From NCBI GenBank assembly GCA_019058495.1, contig JAHPYV010000005.1, positions 1 through 35,231 on the forward strand: a stretch of DNA of 35,231 nucleotides, in the 5' to 3' direction. Shown here piece by piece: positions 7,097-18,300 of the stretch. The DNA is from Promethearchaeati archaeon (GTDB lineage Archaea; Asgardarchaeota; Atabeyarchaeia; Atabeyarchaeales; Atabeyarchaeaceae). The notes beneath the pieces were generated by a model. That model was not told where the DNA came from and searched no databases. It was given only the letters and a program-made list of their open reading frames with translations. How positions within the stretch are numbered: position 1 is the first letter of the stretch; every line of letters begins with the position of its first letter. The translations under genes were made by a program, and so were the position numbers.

Positions 7097-9373
7097 ATGG
7101 ATGTAATGCATGATCCGTATGTCACAAGTTGGGTTGAAAGCGCACAGATCCGTAAGCGAGGAAAACCGCTAGTTCGAACAAACAGAGGAATCATAGAGTT
7201 CTTTGACAAGCAGAAGATTGTCGACAGTTTGCTTAAGGAGACAGTCCTTGCAGTCGAACATTATCCAGATCTTATTCCATTGCAGAGAGAGGAAGCTGAA
7301 GAGCTAGCAGAAAGAATATACAGGAAGTATATAAGGCGACTTCCATTTGTAAGTGGCCCGCTTATTAGGGAGCTAATCTGCGCCGAGATGTTGTTTAAAG
7401 CAACTAAAGAGCCTAGATATGCTATCTACAGGAATTTCTACACAAGAGTAGGAATGCCAGTTTACGATTACATCAAGATCATGGAAGGAAGAGGGTTTGA
7501 AGCAAGAGAGAACGCAAATAGTCAGCCCAACCCAGAGACTCTTCATAAGAAAGTCGCTGACAAGGCTGCCAAAGAAGCAAACCTCCTCGCCGTTATTCCA
7601 CCTTACCTGGCGGATGCTCACATGAAGAAGAGAATCCATATACATGACCTAGAATATTTCGCCACGAGACCATTCTGTCAAAACCATGACTTGAGATACT
7701 TCTTTTTCAGCGGATTGCTTCCTGATGGTGTTGGAGCAAGAACCTCAGTCGCGGGACCAGCTAAGCATCCTGAAGTGGCAGTATTGCATTCAGTTAAGGC
7801 TTTGGCTTCAGCTCAGACTAACTGGGCTGGCGGACAGGGATGGTATAACTACACTCTGTTTTTTGCTCCATACATGAGAGGTCTACCTTACGAACGGATA
7901 AAACAGCTTGCGCAAATGCTGTTTTTTGAGCATACCCAAGCGTATGTTGCAAGGGGCGGACAACTACTCTTCGCTTCAATCGAGATGCCCCCTGGTGTTC
8001 CAAAGATATTCAGGGACATACACGTCGTCATGGGAGGCAAGGTGCTAAGTGACGTCTATGGTGACTACGAAGATGAAACACGCAACTTCTTCAAGGCGCT
8101 ATGCGAGGTCGCAATGGTTGGGGATAAGTGGGGCAAGCCATTCTTCTTCCCCAAGATGGAAATAGTTTACGACAAGGAATTCATGAGCCCCAAATACGAT
8201 GATTGCTATCTCGCTGCTGCGAAACTCACTTCCAAGTATGGGATTCCATACTTTGAGAATAAGATCCCTGGCTACAGAAGCGGCGGAGACGGCGGTGTCA
8301 GATTGGGTTGCTATCAATGCTGCTCATACGACCAAGCCAGCTCACCCAAAGAGGACCCTGAATTCTGGGACAAACTGAATTTTGTCGATGGGAAACACTT
8401 CTCTTGGGGAGCCATTCAAGTGGTCAGTTTGAACATGCCTCAACATGCGTACATCGCTAAGGGCAATGACTCTTTACTTTGGGAAGAAATTGAGAAAACC
8501 ATGAGAATGTCGATCGACAATTTCCAGATAAAGAGAAGACTGTTGGAGAAACAGATGAAAAATGGGCTTCTGCCATTCATGACAATGCAGCCAAAAGTGA
8601 ACGGTCTTACAATGCCTCCCCTCGTAGACGTGAAAACACTTCGTTACATCATAGGTCTAGTTGGCGTCAACGAGATGGTTCAGTTCCACGTGGGGCAACA
8701 ACTTCACGAAAGCAATGACGCACTGAGATTTGCACTGAGGACCGTAGTGGAGATGGAGAAGATAAGAAAGGAGCTCGAAGAAGAGACTGGCCTGCTCCTC
8801 GCAATAGCAAGAACCCCAGCTGAGTCGTGTGCACAGTCCATGGCCGTAGCCGACTTGATTCACTACCCGCAGGAATCAAGAACCGTGGTGAAAGGCGATC
8901 TCAAAACATGGGATCAGAGAGCCTCAGGCGATGGAACTGACGCGCCAATTTACTATTCCAACGGCACCCATACGAACGTTGCAGCACGCATCTCACTCTC
9001 AGAAAAACTGAGAATAGAACAACCATTCTGGGCTCTAATGTCTGGCGGCAACATGTTCCACATTTGGCTAGGTGAGGCGAACCCTGACCCAGAGGCTATA
9101 GCGAGGCTGACGAGAAAGTTGGCGGAAGAGTCACAGCTGGGCTACTTCGCGTATACGAAGGATCTGACGACGTGTGAGAACTGTAATGTGACTTCGCCTG
9201 GGTTAAGGGACTCATGTCCGAACTGCAATTCGGAGAACGTGGAGTGGTACTCGAGGATCACTGGCTACTACCAATCCGTGGGCAAGAACGGTGGTGTAGC
9301 AGGCTGGAATGCCGCCAAGAGACAGGAACTCCTTGACAGATATAGGGTTAGAGGAGAAACACTATACAGCTAG
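7097..9373 (+). CDS. nrdD: Anaerobic (class III) ribonucleoside-triphosphate reductase
   Basis: 758 aa; N-terminal ATP-cone-like region, conserved core, C-terminal zinc CENC...CPNC and glycyl-radical region WYSRITGYYQSVGKNGGVAGWNAAKRQ. Confidence 0.95.
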   Translation: MDVMHDPYVTSWVESAQIRKRGKPLVRTNRGIIEFFDKQKIVDSLLKETVLAVEHYPDLIPLQREEAEELAERIYRKYIRRLPFVSGPLIRELICAEMLFKATKEPRYAIYRNFYTRVGMPVYDYIKIMEGRGFEARENANSQPNPETLHKKVADKAAKEANLLAVIPPYLADAHMKKRIHIHDLEYFATRPFCQNHDLRYFFFSGLLPDGVGARTSVAGPAKHPEVAVLHSVKALASAQTNWAGGQGWYNYTLFFAPYMRGLPYERIKQLAQMLFFEHTQAYVARGGQLLFASIEMPPGVPKIFRDIHVVMGGKVLSDVYGDYEDETRNFFKALCEVAMVGDKWGKPFFFPKMEIVYDKEFMSPKYDDCYLAAAKLTSKYGIPYFENKIPGYRSGGDGGVRLGCYQCCSYDQASSPKEDPEFWDKLNFVDGKHFSWGAIQVVSLNMPQHAYIAKGNDSLLWEEIEKTMRMSIDNFQIKRRLLEKQMKNGLLPFMTMQPKVNGLTMPPLVDVKTLRYIIGLVGVNEMVQFHVGQQLHESNDALRFALRTVVEMEKIRKELEEETGLLLAIARTPAESCAQSMAVADLIHYPQESRTVVKGDLKTWDQRASGDGTDAPIYYSNGTHTNVAARISLSEKLRIEQPFWALMSGGNMFHIWLGEANPDPEAIARLTRKLAEESQLGYFAYTKDLTTCENCNVTSPGLRDSCPNCNSENVEWYSRITGYYQSVGKNGGVAGWNAAKRQELLDRYRVRGETLYS

Positions 9374-9407
9374 AGAAAGAGCGCTCGAAGAAAGTCGCTT
9401 ATCGTTT

Positions 9408-9423
9408 CCCCAGCGGTGCGGGG
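9408..9423. terminator. GC-rich hairpin between convergent genes
   Basis: CCCC(A)GC-GGT-GCGGGG stem-loop in the convergent nrdD / membrane-protein intergenic region. Confidence 0.35.
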
Positions 9424-9441
9424 TCAGCCAGTGTCTGCGCT

Positions 9442-10374
9442 TTACTTCTCCTTTTGGTTATTTGTATTTGCTCTAGAGGATAGTTTCCTGATCTTCCCGA
9501 AGCTGATCCCTGTCGCGACAAGAGCAAAGCCGAAAACAATCAGCCCGAACGGAAAGACCAAAAAGAGAAAAACGGAAATCAGCGAGAGAACTCCCGCAAC
9601 AGTGCATTCGTCAATGTTAGTCTTCTGGTTCACGATTAGGGAACCAATGGCAAATGTCAATACGAACCCTGCTCCGAGCGCGTCGAAGGCAACAACCAGT
9701 AAGTTATTGAAATGTAGGAAGTACATGACGTTCATCGGGTACAGAAGCTCGTATCCCGTCTGAGTCTGGACGGCCACGGGAGTAAGAGCAAGTATCACAA
9801 CCTGGAACCCTATGCCTAGGAGCCCTGAGAGTTGGAGCGCGCTGATCTTCAAATGTGACCCCACTCTGCATATCAGGTAACACAGCGTCATGAATATCGG
9901 TACCGAAATTGCCTCAAGGATTAGGTTAAACGTTGTCAAAGCGTTTGAGAACTCGGCTATCGACAAGGGATCGGATGATGTGGGAGCAAGTCCAAGGCTG
10001 ACTAGCAGGCTTCCGCCTTCGAGGAGTATGATCCCCAGTATCACGAAGCATGCACCAATAAAGTAAGTCAACGCTTGATGAGATCTTGTCACGGTTGCTC
10101 GGACAGTGTCAGTACTCCAGGGAATTATGGGTGCCCGCGGTGCCTCTCCTACCTCTAGTCTAAGTAAGTTAACTGAATAGAATGCGAACACCAGAACAAG
10201 CAACAATGAGATCACGGCAACAGAAGAGAAAGAGCTGTACAAAATCCAAAGCGTCGTCGCATAGCTCAGGCCGCCCACAACTGCACTGATTAATGAAGCC
10301 CGTCCCCTGCTTGCTACCTTGATCCACCTTCCGCACTTCGGGCAACTTATGGCATTCCGGTTGGATAGCCTCAC
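9442..10374 (-). CDS. Membrane protein with N-terminal zinc ribbon, unknown function
   Basis: ISCPKCGRWIKV followed by multiple hydrophobic segments; the open frame continues upstream with VKFVKCPSCGNNVPYRRL, which would complete a CxxC...CxxC ribbon. Confidence 0.65.
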   Translation of the reverse strand: MRLSNRNAISCPKCGRWIKVASRGRASLISAVVGGLSYATTLWILYSSFSSVAVISLLLVLVFAFYSVNLLRLEVGEAPRAPIIPWSTDTVRATVTRSHQALTYFIGACFVILGIILLEGGSLLVSLGLAPTSSDPLSIAEFSNALTTFNLILEAISVPIFMTLCYLICRVGSHLKISALQLSGLLGIGFQVVILALTPVAVQTQTGYELLYPMNVMYFLHFNNLLVVAFDALGAGFVLTFAIGSLIVNQKTNIDECTVAGVLSLISVFLFLVFPFGLIVFGFALVATGISFGKIRKLSSRANTNNQKEK

Positions 10375-10735
10375 GAGTCTTCGGTATGGAACATTATTCC
10401 CGCAACTTGGACACTTAACGAATTTGACCCTCCTCCAGAAGCATGCTCAGCATGCAGTAGAAGTATAGCTGACCAGTCACCTACTTAAAGATAATGTCCT
10501 CACCTACGTCACTGACTCTCCTTTGCCAAGTATGAGCTATGACGTTCAAGGAAGCAGGCCTGAAAAGACGAGAGTTGTTTAATTCCTTAACCCACGATTA
10601 TCTGTACCCGTTGAGAGGTGGACCTCTAGCCCACTCTCGCCATAAAACCAAGTTGAAATGTCACTGATTATTCTGCCACCTACGACGCCGAGAAAAAGGC
10701 CTTTAATTCATCTGATTCTCGAAGCATTGCCAAAT

Positions 10736-10945
10736 TCAAATCCGAGAGCCACAACTCACAATTACTTGATAGAGATACAACGCGGGTTCGTTATCACTGC
10801 GTGCAACCCTAACGATCTGCAGTTCCATGGCTTCCCCATTTTTCAACGAGATTTCGCCGGCGTTCATCATCGTAAAGAAACTTCGCCACAGTCGCTTGCT
10901 TCTGATCATGGCTTTGTCAGTTTCGTCGACTGAAGCCTCGTACAT
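10736..10945 (-). CDS. Possible small hypothetical protein (69 aa)
   Basis: MYEASVDETDKAMIRSKRLWRSFFTMMNAGEISLKNGEAMELQIVRVARSDNEPALYLYQVIVSCGSRI has protein-like composition; otherwise an intergenic region of about 600 bp. Confidence 0.3.
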   Translation of the reverse strand: MYEASVDETDKAMIRSKRLWRSFFTMMNAGEISLKNGEAMELQIVRVARSDNEPALYLYQVIVSCGSRI

Positions 10946-11041
10946 CGAGTTCTTCTTCAATTGGGGAGAAAAATGGAAAAGAGGGCTAGAACAAAGGGGA
11001 ATCATCAGAAACACCAGTGATGCACAACTGGTTTTTACTTG

Positions 11042-12493
11042 TCAACCTTTAATTACTGAAAGAGGTCGCAACCTCACGACCTTCTTGGATATGCCAGCCT
11101 GAACGCACGAATCAACGACGTCATCAACATTCTTATACGACTCAGACGCCTCCTCCGCGAGTTCTCCGATGGAAGCCGCCTGAACTTCTATTCCTTGCGA
11201 CTCCAGCCTTCTCATAATATCCCTCGGAGAATATTTCCGAGTGGCACCAGCTCTACTCATCGTTCTTCCAGCGCCATGGCAGGTTGACCCCCAGGTTTCC
11301 TGCATTGCTTGACTTGTTCCAGTCAAAATGTAGCTTGCCGTGCCCATGGATCCTCCTACCAGAACAGGCTGCCCAATCTCACTGTAGACGGAAGGTATGT
11401 CGGGGTGTCTCGGTGCAAAGCTTCTGGTTGCACCTTTTCGGTGGACGCAGACTTTAACCGTCTTTCCATCAATGTCGTGTTGTTCAATTTTCGCAATATT
11501 ATGGGCGACGTCGTATACCATATGTAACCCTAATTTCTCAGGATCAGTTGCGAAGACCTTCTGGAAACATTCCCTAACCCAATGAGCTATGCATTCCCTG
11601 TTAGCCCAGGCATAATTGGCACCACAGCGCATACCAGCGAGGTAGTCTAAGCCCTCCTTGGAGTTAACCGGCGCACATGCCAACTGCCTGTCGGGAAGAG
11701 CTATCTTGTACTTCACGGCGGCCCCTTCCATTACGCGTATGTAATCGCTAGCTATCTGGTGTCCACATCCCCTCGACCCAGTATGGATCATAACAGTCAC
11801 TTGGCCGATATGCGTCACACCCATGATCTTGGCTGCCTTTTCATCGAAGATCTTTTCGACGATTTGCGTCTCCAAATAGTGATTCCCGCTTCCAAGAGTT
11901 CCCAACTGTGGCGCTCCTCTCTGTTTTGCCCTGGAACTCACCTTGTCAGCATCGGCTTCTTCCATGCACCCTTTCTCTTCTGTTCTCTCAAGATCCTCCT
12001 CCCAGCCGTAACCCTGTTGGACAGCCCACTTTGCGCCACCCTCGAGCACTACGTCAAGCTTGTTGGCTTCTATTCTTATTTTCCCCGTGGCACCTACTCC
12101 GCTCGGCACATTGTTAAAGACTGATGACGTGAGCGCCTTGATCCTCGGTCGCACATCCTTTTCATCGAGATTAGTAGTCAGTATCCTCACTCCACAGTTT
12201 ATGTCGTAACCAACTCCCCCTGGACTAACCACACCATTGTTCATATCAAAAGCAGCAACGCCACCTATCGGATAGCCGTAGCCCCAGTGCGCGTCGGGTA
12301 GGGCTATGGAGTATCTGTAGATCCCGGGTAGGGTGGCAACATTTGAGCATTGTTCTAGTACTCCCTTGTCTAATGAATTCAGGACTTTCTCATTCATAAT
12401 TAGCCTTCCAGGGACCTTCATCCCCTGCTTATAGGAAGTGGGAATTTCCCATCGTACGTCGTCTATTTTCTTGACTTGACTTGCAACTGACAT
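11042..12493 (-). CDS. rtcB: RNA-splicing ligase RtcB
   Basis: Conserved RtcB motifs: GGVAAFDMNNGVVSPGGVGYDINCGVR, LGSGNHYLE, HTGSRGCGHQ, YDVAHNIAK, HRKGATRSF, GSMGTASYIL, HGAGRTMSR; ATG at 12493 with GGAGG upstream. Confidence 0.96.
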   Translation of the reverse strand: MSVASQVKKIDDVRWEIPTSYKQGMKVPGRLIMNEKVLNSLDKGVLEQCSNVATLPGIYRYSIALPDAHWGYGYPIGGVAAFDMNNGVVSPGGVGYDINCGVRILTTNLDEKDVRPRIKALTSSVFNNVPSGVGATGKIRIEANKLDVVLEGGAKWAVQQGYGWEEDLERTEEKGCMEEADADKVSSRAKQRGAPQLGTLGSGNHYLETQIVEKIFDEKAAKIMGVTHIGQVTVMIHTGSRGCGHQIASDYIRVMEGAAVKYKIALPDRQLACAPVNSKEGLDYLAGMRCGANYAWANRECIAHWVRECFQKVFATDPEKLGLHMVYDVAHNIAKIEQHDIDGKTVKVCVHRKGATRSFAPRHPDIPSVYSEIGQPVLVGGSMGTASYILTGTSQAMQETWGSTCHGAGRTMSRAGATRKYSPRDIMRRLESQGIEVQAASIGELAEEASESYKNVDDVVDSCVQAGISKKVVRLRPLSVIKG

Positions 12494-12589
12494 TATTATG
12501 TCCTCCGTATCAGTTGTCTCGAAATGCTCAAGAAAGAGAAAAAGCATTTAAGTTTTTTTGGTGTCACATACCAAAGATGTGGAGGTTTG

Positions 12590-13066
12590 ATGAAGCTGAT
12601 GAAAACAAGAGTTGCGCGTCGCCTCTCACCCGAGGAAGTCATTCGGAAAATAAGTGAATACAGGAAGATCTTCAAGGCTAGTAGTCCCAATGATTACAAA
12701 GCTGGGCTTAGAGAAGACAAAATGGAAGAGAAAAGTACACTTGCCGAGTGGAGGGAACTGATGCAAGCGTACCAAGCTTACGAAGAAGGAGGGGAACTCG
12801 ACTACGTTGTCGAAGAAGATCTGAATATGGATCCCCAGACGATTGAGAGGGTTTTCACTCGAAAAAGATTGGACTTGATCGCGGCGATGGGACATACTGA
12901 GTTCACATCCATAAGTCACTTGGCCAATTACCTTGGAAGAGATATCAAGAATATCTACGAGGATCTTCGTATTCTCAAAAGGGCTGGAATCCTAAGATTG
13001 ACCAGGACAAGAAGAAACGTTCAACCAAAGCTACTGATTGATGGAATTTCACTCGTATTCAGGTGA
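12590..13066 (+). CDS. Predicted HTH transcriptional regulator (HVO_A0114-like winged helix)
   Basis: C-terminal RKRLDLIAAMGHTEFTSISHLANYLGRDIKNIYEDLRILKRAGILRL winged-helix pattern; ATG 12590 preceded by GGAGGT. Confidence 0.7.
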   Translation: MKLMKTRVARRLSPEEVIRKISEYRKIFKASSPNDYKAGLREDKMEEKSTLAEWRELMQAYQAYEEGGELDYVVEEDLNMDPQTIERVFTRKRLDLIAAMGHTEFTSISHLANYLGRDIKNIYEDLRILKRAGILRLTRTRRNVQPKLLIDGISLVFR

Positions 13067-13129
13067 TCGATCTTGATACGCTGAATTTTTCAGTGTCTAG
13101 CCTTCATGTCCTATGTCCTTTTTAGTGCT

Positions 13130-14110
13130 TCACTTTGCTCGTAGTTTCGCTGAGATCGCCAACATTTTTTCAACTGGCATTCTCGCTCTTTCGATTATGT
13201 TCCTCGGCACTAGGATTTCAGGTTCCTCGCTCTTGAGAGCTTGCACCATTTTGTCCAATGTGTGCATCTTCATGTTTGGACACACAGTATATCCCGAAGC
13301 AGGAACGAAGGTCTTTTCAGGATTCTCCTTCCTTAGCCGGTGTAGCAAGCCGATTTCAGTGGCTATGATGAACTTCTCTTTCTTGGAGTCCTTGATGTAT
13401 CTCGTCATTCCCTCTGTGCTTGCTACGACATCCGCTCCATCCTGAACTTCAGGGACACACTCTGGATGAGCTACAACAACCGCATCTGGATTCTCCTCTT
13501 TGGCAAGTAGTATGTCTTCTAACGATATCTGGTGATGTGTAGGGCAATTTCCGCGCTGGGGGACTGTGATTATCTGCTTGGATGTCCTCCTCCGAACGTA
13601 ATAGCTTAGATTCATGTCTGGCCCAAAGAGAATCACGTCTTTCTCAGAGTCGTTCACTATGTCTGGGGCATTCGCGGATGTGCAGATACAGTCACATTCA
13701 GCTTTCACATCAGCATGAGTGTTGACATACATTATGACATCTGCATTAGGGTTTCGTCTTCTGGCTTCCAGAAGTGTCGCTGCATTTAGCATCATCGCCA
13801 TGGGGCATTTTGCACGCTGGTCTGGAATTAAGACCTTCTTTTCCGGATTCAGTATTTTAGCTGTCTCTGCCATGAAATCTACGCCGCAGAACAGTATTAT
13901 GTCGGATTTTGTCTGGGAAGCTTTGATGGAGAGCCCTAGTGAATCGCCTACGAAGTCAGCCGCATCCTGTACTTCTGGCCTTTGATAATTATGTGCCAGT
14001 ATGACAGCATTCTTCTCCTTCTTGAGCTCCCTTAACTCGTTTCTCAGGTCATCAAGGCCATGACTGGTTGTCTGCTCCACAAAGCGCATCCAGAAGATCG
14101 ACGCCTCCAC
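13130..14110 (-). CDS. nadA: Quinolinate synthase A
   Basis: ILAHNYQRPEVQDAADFVGDSLGLS, CGVDFMAETAKIL, VCPNMKMHTLDKMV and other NadA motifs. Confidence 0.95.
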   Translation of the reverse strand: MEASIFWMRFVEQTTSHGLDDLRNELRELKKEKNAVILAHNYQRPEVQDAADFVGDSLGLSIKASQTKSDIILFCGVDFMAETAKILNPEKKVLIPDQRAKCPMAMMLNAATLLEARRRNPNADVIMYVNTHADVKAECDCICTSANAPDIVNDSEKDVILFGPDMNLSYYVRRRTSKQIITVPQRGNCPTHHQISLEDILLAKEENPDAVVVAHPECVPEVQDGADVVASTEGMTRYIKDSKKEKFIIATEIGLLHRLRKENPEKTFVPASGYTVCPNMKMHTLDKMVQALKSEEPEILVPRNIIERARMPVEKMLAISAKLRAK

Positions 14111-14153
14111 AAAGCTTTATTAAGTCACCATAGAAGGAATAAGATTAAAATAA

Positions 14154-16439
<2,286 letters not shown>

Positions 16440-16485
16440 ATCTCTCAATCTGTGCAATAGAAAACTTCAAATAAGAATCATTCGA

Positions 16486-16507
16486 TTCCCTCAGTTACAC
16501 GAGGGAA
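16486..16507. terminator. Stem-loop downstream of cdc48 (TTCCCTC-8 nt-GAGGGAA)
   Basis: Perfect 7-bp inverted repeat in the intergenic region. Confidence 0.35.
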
Positions 16508-16600
16508 GAACCATCACCCGATATATTTCTTGGAGAAAGAAAGTAGATAGAATGCCCGGGAGGGCTCTTATCTAATAGGGGAAGCTAACACCTAGAGAAG

Positions 16601-17074
16601 GTGAAGAATCTGTCAGGAGAATCTGAGAACAGAGTGACTGTTTCGGTGTCTGGGGTGTACGTTGCGCAAACAAAGCAAGGACCTTCCCCCGTTGTGGTGC
16701 TCAGCGATCACAAAGGGAGGATTTTGCCAATCTTTATTGGCCCAACGGAGGCAGCTTCAATTGAGATGGCAATGTTAAGAGCAAAGCCACAAAGACCTAG
16801 CACACATGACCTGATAGTCTCTATTCTCAGGGAACTGAATACAAGTGTCGAGAGTGTCACAATAATAGATGTCATTAACGGCATATACATAGGAAGACTT
16901 CTGATCCAATTAGGTGGAACAAGCACGGGCATCGACGCGAGACCTAGCGACTGCATTGCCGTGGCTGTCAGGGCAAGCTGCCCAATCTATGTTAAGGAAA
17001 GTGTCATGAACCAATACTCAATCTCAAAAGAAAGCCTCCCGGAGAGTGCTAATGAGACTTTGGTGGGCAGCTAG
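16601..17074 (+). CDS. Bifunctional nuclease family protein (DUF151)
   Basis: VVVLSDHKGRILPIFIGPTEAASIEMAM...RPSTHDLI...DARPSDCIAVAVRASCPIYV, characteristic DUF151 motifs; GTG start. Confidence 0.88.
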   Translation: MKNLSGESENRVTVSVSGVYVAQTKQGPSPVVVLSDHKGRILPIFIGPTEAASIEMAMLRAKPQRPSTHDLIVSILRELNTSVESVTIIDVINGIYIGRLLIQLGGTSTGIDARPSDCIAVAVRASCPIYVKESVMNQYSISKESLPESANETLVGS

Positions 17075-17263
17075 GCGATCGGCTTCTCAAGCAGAGAGAC
17101 CTGCCAAGTTGTCACTAGGTATCTATTTGCATTCTGGGTACGTATTGAACTCGCATGATAGGAAGAACAATCCAAGATATGCGCGGATTTGTGTCTTCCT
17201 AATCATTCTAATGGTTCTGATTTCTCGTACTTCATCAGAATATGGCTTGTAATTCTTATTACT

Positions 17264-17278
17264 GTGATGTGACATCAC
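17264..17278. promoter_or_regulatory. Perfect palindrome GTGATGT-G-ACATCAC upstream of trxB, candidate operator
   Basis: 7-bp perfect arms with 1-nt centre, ending 24 bp before the trxB ATG. Confidence 0.45.
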
Positions 17279-17302
17279 GATCTCTAAGGTGATCAGTGGA
17301 TC

Positions 17303-18217
17303 ATGCCAGAAATCTACGATCTTGTCATAGTAGGCGGAGGCCCAGCAGGCCTTACCGCGGGCATATACGCTATGAGAGGAGGACTCAAAGCACTGCTCAT
17401 CGAGAAGTTAGCCCCTGGTGGGCAAATCGCTCTTACCGAAATTGTGGAGAACTACCCGGGTCTACCTGAGATAAGCGGCGCGGAGCTAACACGTTTGATG
17501 GAGGAGCATGCAAAGAAATTCGGGGTTACTATTGTTAATGAAGAGGTTATGCGAATCGAGGACGAGGGGAGCAGTAAGGTCGTCAAGACTAATGATAAGG
17601 ATTACATGGCAAGAACTGTAATAGTTGCATCGGGAGCTAAGCCGAGGAAACTAGGAGTTAAGGGAGAAGAGAAGTTTGTAGGTAGGGGCGTGTCATTCTG
17701 TGCAATTTGCGATGGGCGATTCTTTCAAAATAAAGATGTATGTGTAGTAGGGGGAGGAGATTCTGCAGTCCAAGAGGCACTATATCTATCAAAGCTTGCG
17801 AGAAAAGTCTACGTAGTCCACCGTAGATCCCAGCTGAGAACTGAAAAGATAACTCAAGAGAGGGCATTCTCAAATCCGAGAATTCAATTTGTGTGGGACT
17901 CTATTGTAGAAGAAGTCGCCGGAGAGAATAAGGTCGAATCCGTCTTAACCAGAAACGTGAAAAGTAACAAGGAAAGAAGGATCAGCGTAGATGGCGTATT
18001 CATATACGTTGGGAATGTTCCAAACACAGACTTCATCGATGTTAGGAAAGATGAGAGCAAATTCATAATAACAAGTGATCGTCTTGAAACATCGATACGA
18101 GGGATATTCGCTGCCGGAGATTGCCGAGCAAAACCTCTGAGGCAGGTTGCTACAGCAGTTGGAGATGGGGCTTTGGCGGCCTTCCATGCTGAGAGGTTCA
18201 TCGAAGAATCCAAGTAG
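17303..18217 (+). CDS. trxB: Thioredoxin reductase
   Basis: VIVGGGPAGLTAGIYAMRGG, redox CAICD, GGGDSAVQEALYLS, HRRSQLR (NADPH-type), FAAGDCRAKPLRQVATAVGDGALAA. Confidence 0.93.
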   Translation: MPEIYDLVIVGGGPAGLTAGIYAMRGGLKALLIEKLAPGGQIALTEIVENYPGLPEISGAELTRLMEEHAKKFGVTIVNEEVMRIEDEGSSKVVKTNDKDYMARTVIVASGAKPRKLGVKGEEKFVGRGVSFCAICDGRFFQNKDVCVVGGGDSAVQEALYLSKLARKVYVVHRRSQLRTEKITQERAFSNPRIQFVWDSIVEEVAGENKVESVLTRNVKSNKERRISVDGVFIYVGNVPNTDFIDVRKDESKFIITSDRLETSIRGIFAAGDCRAKPLRQVATAVGDGALAAFHAERFIEESK

Positions 18218-18300
18218 GGTTAATAAGATCATGCGAGACTAGGTAACCTGAATAGCCGAATTTTTCTTTTCATCAAGCTTTCTAATTGGGGGATGGCCTA

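Noticed and set aside
10658-10933. Plus-strand 91-aa ORF in the rtcB-proximal gap
   Set aside because: Composition is not protein-like and it overlaps the more plausible minus-strand 69-aa ORF; neither is certain.
17046-17252. Plus ORF MLMRLWWAARRSASQAERP...
   Set aside because: Out-of-frame overlap with the end of the DUF151 gene and no recognisable features; likely intergenic.
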